From Plantago elongata (Eukaryota > Streptophyta > Magnoliopsida > Lamiales > Plantaginaceae), in the NCBI GenBank assembly GCA_036897095.1, contig JAYMSP010001273.1, positions 1 through 34,031 of the forward strand: DNA of 34,031 bases, in the 5' to 3' direction. Both the position numbers and the translations under genes were made by a program. The number at the start of each line of letters is the position of its first letter. Position 1 is the stretch's first letter. The notes beneath the pieces were generated by a model. The model searched no databases. It had not been told where the DNA came from and saw nothing but the letters and a program-made list of their open reading frames with translations. Positions 22,796 to 34,031 of the stretch are shown here, piece after piece.

Positions 22796-23725
22796 TAATG
22801 AAACAACGGCGTATCGTGATGAAGCACATATATTTTCTATTTTTATGTTTGGCATATGTGTGCCTGTGCCAATACTTTATTCTCAAACAAACTCTTGCAT
22901 CTCTTTTGGATTGTGTTTGAACTTGATATTTTACTGTTAATGTTTGGCTTTGCTGTGTGTATTTAGACAATGTATCCACAATGCTTGCTGAGCAATAAAT
23001 ACTGTCTCTGTTTGATCAAGGGATTAACTTGTTCTAATGTTCAATATTTGTATTTCAAGTTTTTACTATGCTTTTAAATTCTAGTGTTAAACAGTCAGTA
23101 TCGATGCTTAGTCAGTACGCCATGTCATTTTTCAGCGGCACATACCTCATTGTTAATTTTTGCAATGCTTAATTATCTTTTCCTGTCTTTCTATTTCCTC
23201 TTTATACTTGAAGGTAGAAAGGTAATTATTATTGTAACGAATAATGATGCTCGGTAAGCTCTTCCATTGTCATTTTTCAGTATTCTCCATGTCTGTTATT
23301 AGTTATATCGGCAATTTTGGTACATTGGTGTTTGATCTTCAGCAGTTGCAATGCTTCTGAATCACCATTTGCATGGACGAAGAGTGTCAAATGTTAAATA
23401 CATGAAGTGGCGGTAAAAGTTAGAAAGAAAGGGACGTATTTATCTCTCCACTAGCTTAGCCATTGAAAATTTCCTCGTGATAAAAAGACCATCCAGGTGA
23501 GAAAGCAAAATACATTTAAGAGAAAGGTAAAAGAACGAACCAATGTTGAGATAAATTCTCAGAACATGGTATAGACCAATGAACGCCTAGAAAAAGAACC
23601 AACATTTTGTAAGTTGAAATCTCTATAGTTAGATAATTTTTTAATTTTCTGGGGCAAATTCCTTGAATATGCACCATCACATGTAAGACCGCACCTTCCT
23701 GTATAAAACCGCCTGCAAGATAAAG
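22796..23725. other. Convergent 3' regions of kinase and BRX-like genes
   Basis: The two genes face each other tail to tail with 930 bases between stop codons. An AATAAA at 22994-22999 is a good end signal for the kinase transcript. No further gene is seen. Overlapping 3' ends are possible but not shown by the sequence. Confidence 0.6.
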
Positions 23726-26700
23726 CTAGCAAAGGTATTGAACTTGTATTCTATCCCTGTTAGTTTCCCACCACAGCTTCGCGTGCACCTCCCCGAATTT
23801 CTCCCGGCTGCAACAGAAACCAATCGTTAGACATAAGGTGGTATTAACATTTTGATGTGATAGAAAGTTTCAAGTGATTGAGATAAAGGTGGAGACTGTA
23901 AACTTCATCTGTGATATCTGTAGGAAATGAGACCAAGGATTGTAAATCATGGCAATATTTTTACCTGAATCTGACACGGCGAAGCTCCCTAGTACCATCA
24001 ACAAGTTGTCTGATAGTAATATAAACACCAGGTTCATCTTCTTCAATCCACTCAGAGTCAACTTCACTTGCATTGCTTATTGAAACCGAGGCATCATCTC
24101 TAGACGAGGTTGTTGTCCTTGATGCTTCCATAGATGACATCTCGCCCTTGGGCCCACCAGATGGATAAGCACTCGATCCAGCATTGTATTGTTGGTTAGT
24201 ACCAGAGAAACTGTCTGATGGAAAGTAGTCTTTAGCACCAGGTGGTCTGTACCTCGGAGTCCACTCTTTGTTCGCGGATGGAGTCATTCGAGGACTTTCT
24301 CTTGCAGATCCTAGCCTAGAGTAATTCGAGTCTCTCTACAGGGACAATGGTTATAGCTGAAGTTAGTTCAATATTGCGAGGGTTATGATATCCAATTGTT
24401 TCCTGAAAATGTAACTTACTCCATCCTCAGATCTTCCAGGAGTACTGTTGAGAGCTTGCTGATTGAATCTTTGGACATTATACAATTCCATTATTCTGTC
24501 ATAATTTTCGCCCCACCATCTTTGAGCTTGCCATTTGTTGAACATCTCCCGACTAAAACATGAAAAAAAAATAAAAAACTCTTGGATTAACATCACAATG
24601 AATGGAGGAATCTGATTTATGATGAACCATAAATATCAAGTATAGAGAGTTTTAGCTCCCATCCAGAATCAAAACTACCAAGTATGTGTGCTAATATGTG
24701 CGAAATGTAAGAACTCAGATATTTAACATTCTTAGAAGTACCTGAAACGGATCCGTTTAAGGTCATTCCCTCCCCTAGGAAGTGACACGAATGTAATTTG
24801 AACACCAGGCTCAACTTGTGCCATCCATTCCTTTGCCTCATCACCATCATCCTGTAGTACCACATCAGAGCGAGCCGACACAGATTCTAGTCCTCCAGGG
24901 GTCCGATCACCCCCATATGCCGTAAACCTTGAGTCAGGGCGAGGATTTCTATGGCCAGTGGCCGGGAAATCCCAAGCAGGAGTTGAACTTGAGCTTCCTG
25001 CCTGTGCATACGGATATGGAACTCCCTCTGATATTGCATCAAAGTCAGGATACGATCTTTGGCCTTTCCTAAAGTTACCATCTGGTGGTTTTCCTTTATT
25101 AGAGGATCCGGAGACTTTTAGAGCCATATCCTTGATCTGTTCGGAACAGAAATGTTCTTTAGGATGATCAAACAGGTTCAGACGATAAAAAATCAGATTA
25201 GCACAATGTATCAGTTTCCATTGTATATTTAAGGTGCTGGTGTTGATAAGAAAGGCCACACTATCAATTAATTAGACCATAAATTACAAGCAGTAAAGCT
25301 AAACACAATCTGGATTAGAAGGAGACAAGAGATTCTTTGCTATGTTATCTACATAGTGATAAACAGTCAAGTAAAAGACAGCTTCATTTACACCCGAAAA
25401 AAGGAAAATTCCACGCACCCAGAAGGAAGGTGCACGTATTATATTTATGCAAAGAAGCTGCTCTAAGTCGCATGACCTATCAATATAATTACACTAGTAA
25501 GTTAACATTGAGCCAAACTCCCAACTATGTTTTTACGTAAAGTTATTAATGCATCATGGACGACAGGGAATATCAAATAACATCTTACACGGCAAAAAAC
25601 CATCGATTCTCCATTTACTGCTGTACATCAAACAGATACCTAAATCTTTCAAATGAAATCATCTACTAAAGGCAAAGTGAGCAACATTTACAGCTGTCAA
25701 CAAGCATCTTTACAGGGAAAAAAGTTGAATCTTTTGTCCATGAGAATGACCAAGATCGAACTATTGTCTTGAGCTTACTTTTTGTATAGTATACAACCAA
25801 AATTGATATCTATTAATCTGCATTTGACACTTCAATTACAATTGCTTGGGAACAGAGTCCAATTTGAACCAAACAGTGCACTCTCCTTTTGCCTACTACA
25901 GCATGAGCTGCAATTGCAGTAATTGCTGGCTCCAGATTTGACTAACAAATGCTTTAAAGCAAATTTACTTGGATCTTCTGAATCAATGACTATTAGACGG
26001 GTCCCCTCAGAATGCAGAGTAAATATTTGTGTTTAAAGAAAACATGTCATTACTCATTTATCACTTCTTACTGAACTCTACTGAAAAAAAAGGAGCCCAG
26101 TAATCTGCTCTTTTGCTCTCCATGCTCCTGATACACTTGAACCTAGCTAACATAATTATGCGAATGACCTATAGCTACTACTCCCTCACCTTTTCCTGCA
26201 AGTACACATTTTTACTGCTAGTGTTCAAGAACATAATCCCAATCTTATTTCAATCCATTGATTCATAATTTTTTCCAATGAACATATTTTCCATCCCCAG
26301 TGCCTAGTGAGAATGTAAAAAAACATAAAAAGACAGGAATTCAAATGTGGGCCATTATCAAAGATGAGTCTTTTTCCAAAACATTTAAGTCTTGTCTTTT
26401 CTCAAGATCCTACACCATAACTTTCCCTTTTTCTTTCTTTCTTTTTTTTTTTTTCTGTTAGGTAAAAAAAATTCACTAAAAAAAGGAAGAAGAAAAACAA
26501 TAAAAGAATCTTGAGAAAAACCTTAAGACTGTTTGTTCATTAGGAGGGATACAGGTTAATAGTTGTAGTAGCATTAGATTTACAGTGGTAGTTTAGTTTA
26601 GTGGGTCAAGCAAGCATTACTTGCTTTACCAGATTATGATGTGTGAACAGATCCCTATGCAATGAACATATCTTATAAAAAGAAGAGCAAAATCCCATGA

Positions 26701-28178
26701 TCAAACTTTTGCCAAACAATTTATCAATTCTCCAACTTGTTATTGTAGTAGGGACATATATACACCACATGTAAAACTCAAGTCTATTGGAGAATAATAG
26801 TGATAAAAAATAAGTACAATATTACCCTACATGATAAAATTAAACTAGAACAGGTATGAATAATGTAGAATAGTAGATGCCATACTACAGGAAACAACTT
26901 ATTTATGACTCAAGTGTCGTCTTGCCAAGTTGTTCAGGTAATCCATCTTAACATTTTTTCTTTCCTCGTTGACATTTAAAACGGAAATCTTCAAGTTGAA
27001 ACAATTACTTGACATTTAAATTTTCTACAATAGAGTGAAGGAATCAACATGGCATGACCGCATTACACAAATAAGATCTAACCGCATAAGCACAAGCTTT
27101 ATTACTGGAGTACAAAACATTGTCATGTTACAAAAATGTGTATTGAAGGTGACCATATAGGGAGGCCATATGGTTAAAAGTAGGACCAAAAACAAGATAT
27201 TTGGGGCCAAGGAATTGTGACACATGATCCAAGGTGAATGGCGTGACAATGTTCCCTTTGTTTTAAGACGTTGTCTTTCTTTGGTAACCCCACTATACAA
27301 AGCCTCATTACACTTTTGTACTCAATGTGTCCAAACTGAGCAGTCACCTTCAACTTGAAGTCTAGCATATTATAGAGGTGTATAGAAAAGTATGAGGTAT
27401 TAATGAAAGAATACTTTTCTGTTAGAATACATACTAACAAGTTCGAACTCTACTAAAATTTGATTCAAAAATTATCAACAAGGGGGCACCACCCCTGGAC
27501 CCCCTACACATGCTTGCGAGCCCACAAACACAAAGGACCCACAACTTCCAATGCGTGTAGAGGGCTCGGGGATCCCTAATGATCCACGAAAACATGACAC
27601 TGCTTAAACGGATTTGTTTTTAAGAAATGAAAAAGAAAAAAGAACAAAAGTTCAAACATAATTCTATTACTACTATTTACCTTAGGTATGAGTACCGAAC
27701 CGAAATTAAATTAAACATTAAAAAAAGTAGGCTGGGCCCCACCTGGGGTGAGTATGGACCCCTTATAGGAAATGGGAAAAGTGAGAAAATATAAGAAATA
27801 AAGAAAAGAAAACAGAGTAGAGTAGATGCTGCTCCTACTGCTCTGTTTCAATCTCTCTCTCAAATTCGAATTGATTCATTCGATTTTTTTTACATACAAG
27901 TTAAAAGCAGAAGCTGGCAGAGTAAAAACACAAGCCAAGAAGCAAATACAGATTCGTAAACACACAGTGCTAATCTACTACAATTCTACTAGTAGTAGTC
28001 AGTAGAGTGGCAATAAATGTATGAATGTATGTTAGTATAGAGTATCACGGATTAGTCGAGTAGAGCGTAGTACCTGTGTAGACAGGCTTTTGACGGCGTC
28101 TTTAGTACTGGGCGTCCCACGCGGAGTATCTTCTTCATCGTCCCTTCTTTGCTTTGAGCACGTAATACACGTCAACAT
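23726..28178 (-). CDS. BRXL: BREVIS RADIX-like protein
   Basis: Minus-strand exons, in reading order, are 28178-28074, 25136-24742, 24552-24420, 24335-23965 and 23807-23726, giving 361 aa (family about 330-385). The start MLTCITC has Cys4 and Cys7 at the position where BRX proteins are thought to be palmitoylated for membrane attachment. KDMALK (37-42) is the conserved N-terminal block. Two BRX domains follow: first about 137-189 (KEWMAQVEPGVQITF to WWGENYDRIMELY), second about 305-360 (SEWIEEDEPGVYITIR to KLWWETNRDRIQVQY). A serine-rich linker (SRTTTSSRDDASVSISNAS) precedes the second. BRX proteins act at polar plasma-membrane domains in auxin-linked root, vascular and stomatal development; that role is inferred. 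Both domains are split at the same place, RF|S|RE, as expected from internal duplication. The member number is not determined. Confidence 0.93.
25137..28073 (-). other. Large first coding intron of the BRX-like gene
   Basis: The intron is about 2.9 kb, with donor GTAC after CAG and acceptor AACAG. It holds a T/C-rich tract near 26425-26457, and a GC-richer patch at 27480-27580 containing GGACCCCCTACACATGCTTG that stands out from its surroundings and may be a transposon remnant. A GGGCCC (TCP-type core) lies near 27735. No exon was recognised. Confidence 0.7.
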
Positions 28179-29643
28179 CGGTCTAATACCTCCACTTGTT
28201 TACTTCTTCTCTTCACGCTTTTTTTTGCTCTTTCTTTCTTTCCTTCTCTTCTTTCTATACAAGAAAATTAAAGAACAATTTGGCCCAATTACTTGGATTT
28301 CTTTTTCAAATCTCACTGCAATTAAATGCTGCAGTTAATGGATGCATTTCAAATTTTGGCCTTAATAATTCTAAAAACACTATTACTACTACTTAATAAG
28401 ACAAGAAACAAGCTCATGTGAAACACTAGTGTAGTGCTAAAAGTTAAAGTTTTAGGTGGATTAGCAAAATGAGTCCACTCCACTCAGATGCTTCTCAACA
28501 GAAACTAAAGTAATAAAATATGGAAAATGGATAGTGTAGCTTATGTCATTTTCAAGAAGAATCAGATTACAGCTTTTGGAAGACACTTGGGTCTGTATAT
28601 ACTAGAAATTTGAGTATTAAAATCAAGAAAATGGTTTCACACCAAACAAATGTTATAAAAATCATACTAGTATAGAACTCATAGAAGAGAAAAAGAGACA
28701 GTGTGAGTGAAATCAGTAAAGGAGAAGGAGGTTGGAGGGTGATTTGAATTGTTAAAAATACAAAAAGGCTAAACAATAATTGACTCGATGTAAAAATCCA
28801 AAGTGGTCTACATTGTGGCTTGCTTTAATGCTTAGAAAAAGAATAAAGAAGTCTTGATTTTCTGCCGATTTCTCTGACAGGATTATTCATATGATATCAA
28901 GCCAGCAATAATCCCAAACTCCCTTTCTCTTTTGTGATACACAATCATTCTTTTCTTTCCCTTTTCTCCAATAAATCCAATCTCACATTTCTATCACCCA
29001 GCTTTAAATTATAACTGTGCGTTTTAAGTTTATCTTTAATGAAAATTTGAAAGAGAAAGGACAAAAGTTACTACAGTTGGAATTTAATGAAAAAATGGCT
29101 GTCGAAATAGTGAAGCCTTTGTCGAGTTCTGAGAAGGTTGGTGGATGATGCTGTTCTTTTCTTCTTTACATAGAAGAAAAAATTAAGCAAGAACTGACAA
29201 TGACTTACCTAACCCAGTTTTCTGTTCTGAGAGCCTGAATTTCAATTCTTCACAACCTTCAAAAACAGAAAAAAGAATGAAGAAATGAATACAAGAACCT
29301 AAACAGATAAACAAAATGCTCTGTTTACCTCAGAAAAATGGAATCTTTGTTAACTTTTGGGTACCTTGTGAAGAATCTGTTAACACCCTTGTGAAGTAGA
29401 TACGCAAAAAGCTGATTGAAATGCAGGTGATTGAGAAAAACAGAGCAACCCAAAAACAGGAAAGGTGAAAAGAAGGGATGTTCTATATATGATATTCTCC
29501 GGTGGAACAATTAGGGTAAAAGAGGTTTGATTGTTATTGTGGGTATCGATCGAGTGACATAAATGGAAAGTGAAATGAGCAAAACAGAGACACAAGGAAA
29601 GAAAGAGAGAAACGAGTCTGAGGTTTTTGTAGTGGTATTTATA
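28179..29643 (-). promoter_or_regulatory. Leader, leader intron and TATA box of the BRX-like gene
   Basis: On the minus strand TATAAATA lies at 29643-29636, implying transcription from about 29605. A leader intron probably ends at AG 28256-28255 after TTTTCTTGTATAG. Plausible donors are CTGAG|GTAAAC at 29329 or TTAG|GTAAGT near 29207, so the intron is about 1 kb. The first leader exon contains a short uORF (ATG at 29560, stop at 29534, 8 codons, MSLDRYPQ). Confidence 0.55.
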
Positions 29644-30107
29644 GAGAGATGTAACGCCGTAAGCTCACGTCGTTATCTGAACGGGATTTTTGGGTGCATA
29701 GAATGTTGTACGGTGTGGACAAATGCTTGGACTGTGAATCTTCGCATCATCATCATTTTGTATGTACAATGGGCTTTTACAGTTAGACGTCCATTTCTTG
29801 GCCAAATCTGTGGTGATTACGGAGGACAAGGGGGACCCAGCTGTCCAAGTGATGAATTTCACACGTGTCGTGGAATCATTGGCAAGCTTAGTTTGGTTTG
29901 GTGTGCTAAATATACTAATATAGTTAATCACTTTTGATTCTGAAAGATCATGGCAATCATACTCGTCATTTGTTTATTTTAACTTCTATTTAGGGTCATG
30001 TGTGTGTTAGGATCATTATTTGAGTTTCGTTTATGCAGGGCCATCTTTCTCTATTTTATGCTTAGGTAGGAAAATGAACTAATTTTTTTTAATATTAATA
30101 ATTTTCA
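29644..30107. other. Upstream flank of the BRX-like gene
   Basis: The distal promoter side of the minus-strand gene. It includes CACGTGTC at about 29862, an ACGT-core (G-box-like) element. No other gene is supported. Confidence 0.4.
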
Positions 30108-30120
30108 ATCACCTAATACT
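30108..30120. repeat. SINE target-site duplication, left copy
   Basis: The 13 bases ATCACCTAATACT are identical to those at 30256-30268 on the other side of the SINE. Confidence 0.88.
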
Positions 30121-30255
30121 TTTTTACAATTTCTTATTGGTATACACTATATGCGACCAATCTCAAACAGTGTTCTTTACATTCACAAGGCTCGAACCCA
30201 AAATCTTACTTACATAAACTTAAGTCCTTTACCACTTAAGCCAACCAACCGTTCC
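30121..30255 (-). mobile_element. tRNA-derived SINE with perfect target duplication
   Basis: On the minus strand the element begins near GGAACGGTTGGTTGGC. Box A is TGGCTTAAGTGG (30243-30232) and box B is GGGTTCGAGCC (30199-30189), spaced as in a pol III tRNA-type promoter. The 3' end is A-rich (GTAAAAAA). Flanking ATCACCTAATACT occurs at 30108-30120 and 30256-30268: a perfect 13-base direct repeat. At about 135 bases it is short but complete in form. Confidence 0.85.
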
Positions 30256-30268
30256 ATCACCTAATACT
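30256..30268. repeat. SINE target-site duplication, right copy
   Basis: Identical to 30108-30120. Joining across one copy gives the empty-site sequence expected in relatives. Confidence 0.88.
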
Positions 30269-30413
30269 AAATCAAAAACATATGAACATTTAGTGATCTA
30301 ACCATCTAGGAGGGTCATGTAACTCATGGTTCGACCACAACAAACGCAAATGATTCGATTAATAAACATATATTAATAATTCGATTACCAGATAACTTTA
30401 CGCGTTTTTAGAG

Positions 30414-30489
30414 ATGTCGGGTCCCTCCGGTGCACCCCCTACACATAATGACTTTGTGAGTAGGGGGTGCACCGCAGGATACCCGACAT
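30414..30489. repeat. Imperfect hairpin with GC-rich arms
   Basis: The outer arms ATGTCGGGT (30414-30422) and ACCCGACAT (30481-30489) pair perfectly over 9 bases. The inner arms GGTGCACCCCCTAC (30429-30442) and GTAGGGGGTGCACC (30460-30473) pair perfectly over 14. An internal loop of 6 and 7 bases separates the stems and the terminal loop is 17 bases. The GC content contrasts with the AT-rich surroundings. It could be a small MITE core, the end of a larger element, or a structured transcript. Confidence 0.85.
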
Positions 30490-33220
30490 TAAATAAATCT
30501 TTTAATTCATTTATACTGGAACATAAAACTTATACATTCATTATATTTCAAACTAACACCCACTCACTAATAATATTTATTATTTGACGTTGTCATCAAT
30601 AATTACTTGCTTCACTATACTAAATACTTCCTCTATTATTCTAGGTTCCTACGCATTAACACATACATTTAAAAATTAAAATCAATTTAGTTGACTTTAG
30701 TGCTTGAGTCTATAGAGAAAAAAAGTGAAAAACACAATAGAACAAGAAGCCTATACAGTAAAAGTGCACCTATCATATCTATCTAAAAAAAAAAATACAG
30801 TATGAGAAAAACTCCAAAGTGAAGGTACTGGTATCTGGTATGGTACAAAGAGTGGCTGCCAAAAGTGTAAGAAAAGATTCGAAAATTCTAAAAAAAGAAG
30901 AGAGGCAAAATCCAGTCCAGTCCAATCCAATGGAAGCCCTCGATCCTTACGTGTGTTTTGTCTTACCTCAGTAGTAAGCAATGCTAATTTCCCATCACTC
31001 ACTCAAAAAAACCCGTAGCCTTGTTCCAAGTACTCATACTGGACTTGTATCGTATCGTATCGTACCATTTAGTAGTGACCCTTCACTGATTACAAATATA
31101 TATCGGGCAGTGAAATATCAAAGCCCATCCATCCCATTTTCATCACCAGATGTTACCTGCTATTGTCCCCTGTCATCAATGCATCTTCTTTTGTTTTCTA
31201 ACCTCTTTTTTGCTGTTTGGATGCGTGTGCCTTGTTACTTGCAAACTTACAAATTTTCCTCACATCCTTTCATGTTGTGTCAAGATTTGGATAATGGATT
31301 GATTACCTACTACAGATTCACCACATGTGGATCTCACTCAATCACACGATGTGAGTATTAGCAATTGATCCCATGTACGGGATCAACAAGGCCGTATGTC
31401 AAAGATTGAATTCGAATGCTTAAATATGACATTATTAAGGGAACACTGAACATGTTTAATAATTATGTTAAAGTCTCAAATACTACTCAATTCACTATTT
31501 ATCAACTTAGGGCTCCAATTTAAAAGTAGTCTCCCAAACAAATGATTGATCTTATTAAACTTAAGAGTTAAGACAAATGGTAGATTACATCACACTGAGT
31601 TGATATAAGCATAAAGAGATAGCCCAAAGCATAAAGGCTAATATTAACTTTGATAGTATTTAGATTAGACTATTAAAAAATAAAGTTACCAAAAAATTGA
31701 CAAGGAATCATATACATTTAATTAGTATACTGATAATGCAATTGGGAAGCCTCCAATCCATAACTAAGTTGTTGAATGTCATAGACAACTTTGCTAACTA
31801 AGCTAGGCCTAGCTAGTTAATCAATTATTAGACGTGGAATACCAAATCATTGGTAGATTTCTAATCACATTATGTGTTGGAGTGATTTAATACAGAGCAT
31901 GGAGCACATAATTATGATTAAAAAATGGTTAGAGAGTTATGATGTGGGCAAGATGAAGATGCTTTAAGTATAGCTTTAAACAATTATTGTGGCTTGTGCT
32001 TTTAGCTTTATTCCTTCCTGGGGCTTGCTGGCTGGCTATAACCCATCTTTAAGCAAAGAAAAATGCTCGGAATAACGAGACATGCAACCTCACCGTTCCT
32101 AGTTAAGCTCAAAAAGTTGCACTAATTATTAGTACCATCGATCTTCATGTTACACAATCACCGTTTGGAACCCATAGAAGGCAGGTAAACCACATATAGT
32201 TCGACAGACTCAGACTCACACTCAAAAAGGCATTTGTGATTCTAATATGTGAACAAATAGGAATAAAGCCATATTTCTCTTCTCCGTTTAAGAGTAACAA
32301 CGTAACATGCCTGGTGAGTTAACTTGTTTGTTGACCCGTTGGATTCAATTTTAGATTCTGCTGTATTAGACAGGTGCAACAAATAAATAAAGGGAATGTG
32401 ACTAATGCATGTATGGGTGGTGCATGTTACTCATAAGTCATAATATGTAATGTATCTCTAAGATATTCTAACACAATTTCGGGAATAACTTACGTTATAT
32501 GGCCGGCCTGATGGATCACCATTACTACATGATTTTGCTACTAGCTAAAAAACAAGTCTATGAAATGTGGCATGCCCTGAGGGCTCCATTTGCTTAAAGG
32601 AAAAGAGAGCACGTAGCTTGGATTTTGTTTCACACTGTAGGTAACTAAGATGGTATCATGAGGAAAGAAAAGCGTATAAGGTACGTCAAGAAGACCCAAA
32701 CAACACCATACATCAGTATGGGTGCACATTTTAAGATTAAAATTGCTGTTCAATGCAACTTTCAAATCAATCAAGAGAGGGTGGAAAGCTTTTGGTGCTG
32801 TATATATTCCCTCTTGTACAAGTAGTATCTTTTGTTTCTTTACTGCTAGCTTCTTGTGTAGATTTGGCAAAGGGCGTAGTTCTTATGAGAAAGATGTAAA
32901 CAGAAGACCAACACAACTGTCATAAGCATTATAATCGTACTCTATGGGCCATAATGCTATCTTGACTGGAAGCACTCTTTAATTCAAACCTTATATCCTT
33001 TACTAAAACTCATGCAGTGATTTGATTTTGGTACATAGCTTAGCAAAATTTTGGGGGGAAACCACCATTCTTCAATACGTATATTTATACTGTCTACTTA
33101 CAGATCAGACACTCACAGTTCTGCTCACCAAGATTTGGGATCATTCATTGGGTTCCAATTGGTCAGAGATAGATTAGCGAGGTCATAGTTGATTATAAGG
33201 TAGGATGTAATCTATTGGTT
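30490..33220. other. AT-rich intergenic region, no gene recognised
   Basis: About 2.7 kb without a supported gene. Minor features are short direct repeats such as CCAGTCCAGTCCAATCCAAT near 30912 and CGTATCGTATCGTAT near 31050. Open frames at 30751-31361 and 32541-32925 have no protein-like composition. Confidence 0.45.
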
Positions 33221-33228
33221 GTTTCGTT

Positions 33229-33855
33229 AAACCCTAGATGTGAGATCTTAATCTCACCCTCACCACTGTAGCAGTGGATCCGCGCAGTGAATACTGAAGA
33301 GTATCGCGCCCTTAGGATCTAATTAGGTTCCTTTCTCAAAAGATGCAAATTATTTACTATGTGCCTATGCTTTTTGAGGTCAGATATGCAGTCACTGCAT
33401 GCGTAAATCTAAAAAATGTAAATCTCCTAATACTTTGTAATAGTGAAGCTAAAGTCTTAGAAAATGACAGATTTTTCGTGTTTCTTGCGGTTTTCGTGTC
33501 ATTTTACGGTCTGACCGGTCTGTTTTTTTTTGTTTTGGGAACCGCTAGGGTTTTGTTTTAACCAATAAAGTGCTTTTTTGTCTCTTAAAACACTCAAATT
33601 AAACCTTTCATCTCCAACCTTCCATTATACTTCTCTTTTTTCGCGTTTTGTTCTCAATCAGTACGAATTTTGATGTCTCTCCGATTTCTTTCTTCTTTGC
33701 AACTGCTTGTGGTTTCCTCAACGTCAATCTCTATCCATTTTCTGGCAACTGCTCACGGTTTTATCCACATTACAGGTTTTCTTCTTCTCTTGTATCCTTT
33801 ATAAATTGATGATTTTACAGTTCAATTCTGGCACTTGGCATTTCGATTAGGGTTT
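33229..33855. promoter_or_regulatory. Three telo-box motifs near a possible gene start
   Basis: AAACCCTAG lies at 33229-33237, CTAGGGTTT at 33545-33553 and TTAGGGTTT at 33847-33855. Such motifs are common in promoters and leaders of plant growth-related genes. A CT-rich stretch (33590-33660) and an ATG at 33673 opening MSLRFLSSLQLLVVSS lie between them, with a possible donor CAG|GTTTTC near 33776. If this is a gene start, its body lies outside the window. Confidence 0.25.
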
Positions 33856-34031
33856 TGTAAGGTCCGACAAATTTCCTCGTCATTTCGGTAATTTAATAAA
33901 ATATTAATTTTATTATTTCGCACGAGCGAAAATATTACGTACGTAGGTTAGGTCGAATTTAGAATTTTAACGCCAAGCGGATTCGACGTTAAAATGGAAT
34001 TTAGTTATTTACTAATAAAATAATAATAAAA
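33856..34031. repeat. Repeat-like sequence at right edge, possibly LTR-derived
   Basis: The stretch contains the palindrome TTTCGCACGAGCGAAA, then TACGTACGTAGG and GGTCGAATTTAGAATTTTAA. It resembles my memory of dispersed Ty3-type LTR sequence from asterid genomes, but it is cut by the window edge and cannot be confirmed here. Confidence 0.3.

Noticed and set aside
27480..27580. Hairpin in the GC-richer patch of the BRX-like intron
   Set aside because: The complementary pieces CTACAC/GTGTAG and GAGCCC/GGGCTC occur in the wrong order to nest, so no long stem forms.
30181..30255. A tRNA gene on the minus strand
   Set aside because: Boxes A and B are present, but I could not see a tRNA cloverleaf, and the 13-base flanking repeats and A-rich tail fit a SINE.
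1..34031. CRISPR arrays, prokaryotic operons, rRNA genes or organelle insertions
   Set aside because: None seen. The intron-rich genes and plant protein families mark this as nuclear plant DNA.

Overview
This is a plant nuclear window, almost certainly a eudicot. The genes have many GT-AG introns, the intergenic DNA is AT-rich, promoters carry TATA boxes, and all four proteins belong to plant families. An asterid is possible from the general look of the repeats, but nothing here proves it. ORFs read straight through the genome are misleading, so I rebuilt each gene by joining exons in phase. Every junction listed has a GT donor and an AG acceptor, and every joined frame stays open.

Layout. 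Bases 1-4860 hold no host gene. They carry two degenerate, probably non-autonomous DNA-transposon-like elements: one at about 285-2370 with inverted arms rich in TATAGTTTTAA, and one at about 3095-4850 with terminal inverted repeats, many ACTAGACAATT-like repeats and the relic of a minus-strand element gene. Bases 5890-10400 hold a plus-strand Golgi-type methyltransferase of the PMT family (600 aa, closest in my memory to PMT21/ERD3). Bases 11200-14480 hold a plus-strand MscS-like mechanosensitive channel (691 aa, MSL10 type). Bases 16420-23000 hold a plus-strand MAK/ICK-type protein kinase (450 aa, CDKF-4-like). Its leader carries a spliced 71-codon upstream ORF. Bases 23726-29643 hold a minus-strand BREVIS RADIX-like gene (361 aa), convergent with the kinase gene. 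Bases 29644-34031 are intergenic, with a tRNA-derived SINE flanked by perfect 13-bp target duplications, an imperfect hairpin, and repeat-like or gene-start-like sequence at the right edge.

How the genes relate. There is no operon-like logic; these are independent genes for cell-wall modification, mechanosensing, kinase signalling and polarity/auxin-related growth. The methyltransferase-kinase pairing recalls the neighbouring Arabidopsis loci At4g19120 and At4g19110, which suggests retained microsynteny with the MSL gene lying between them. The strongest regulatory observation is the upstream ORF in the kinase leader, which I believe is a member of the CPuORF24/25 group of conserved peptide uORFs. 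That identification is from memory and was not checked. I found no wholly new biological system.
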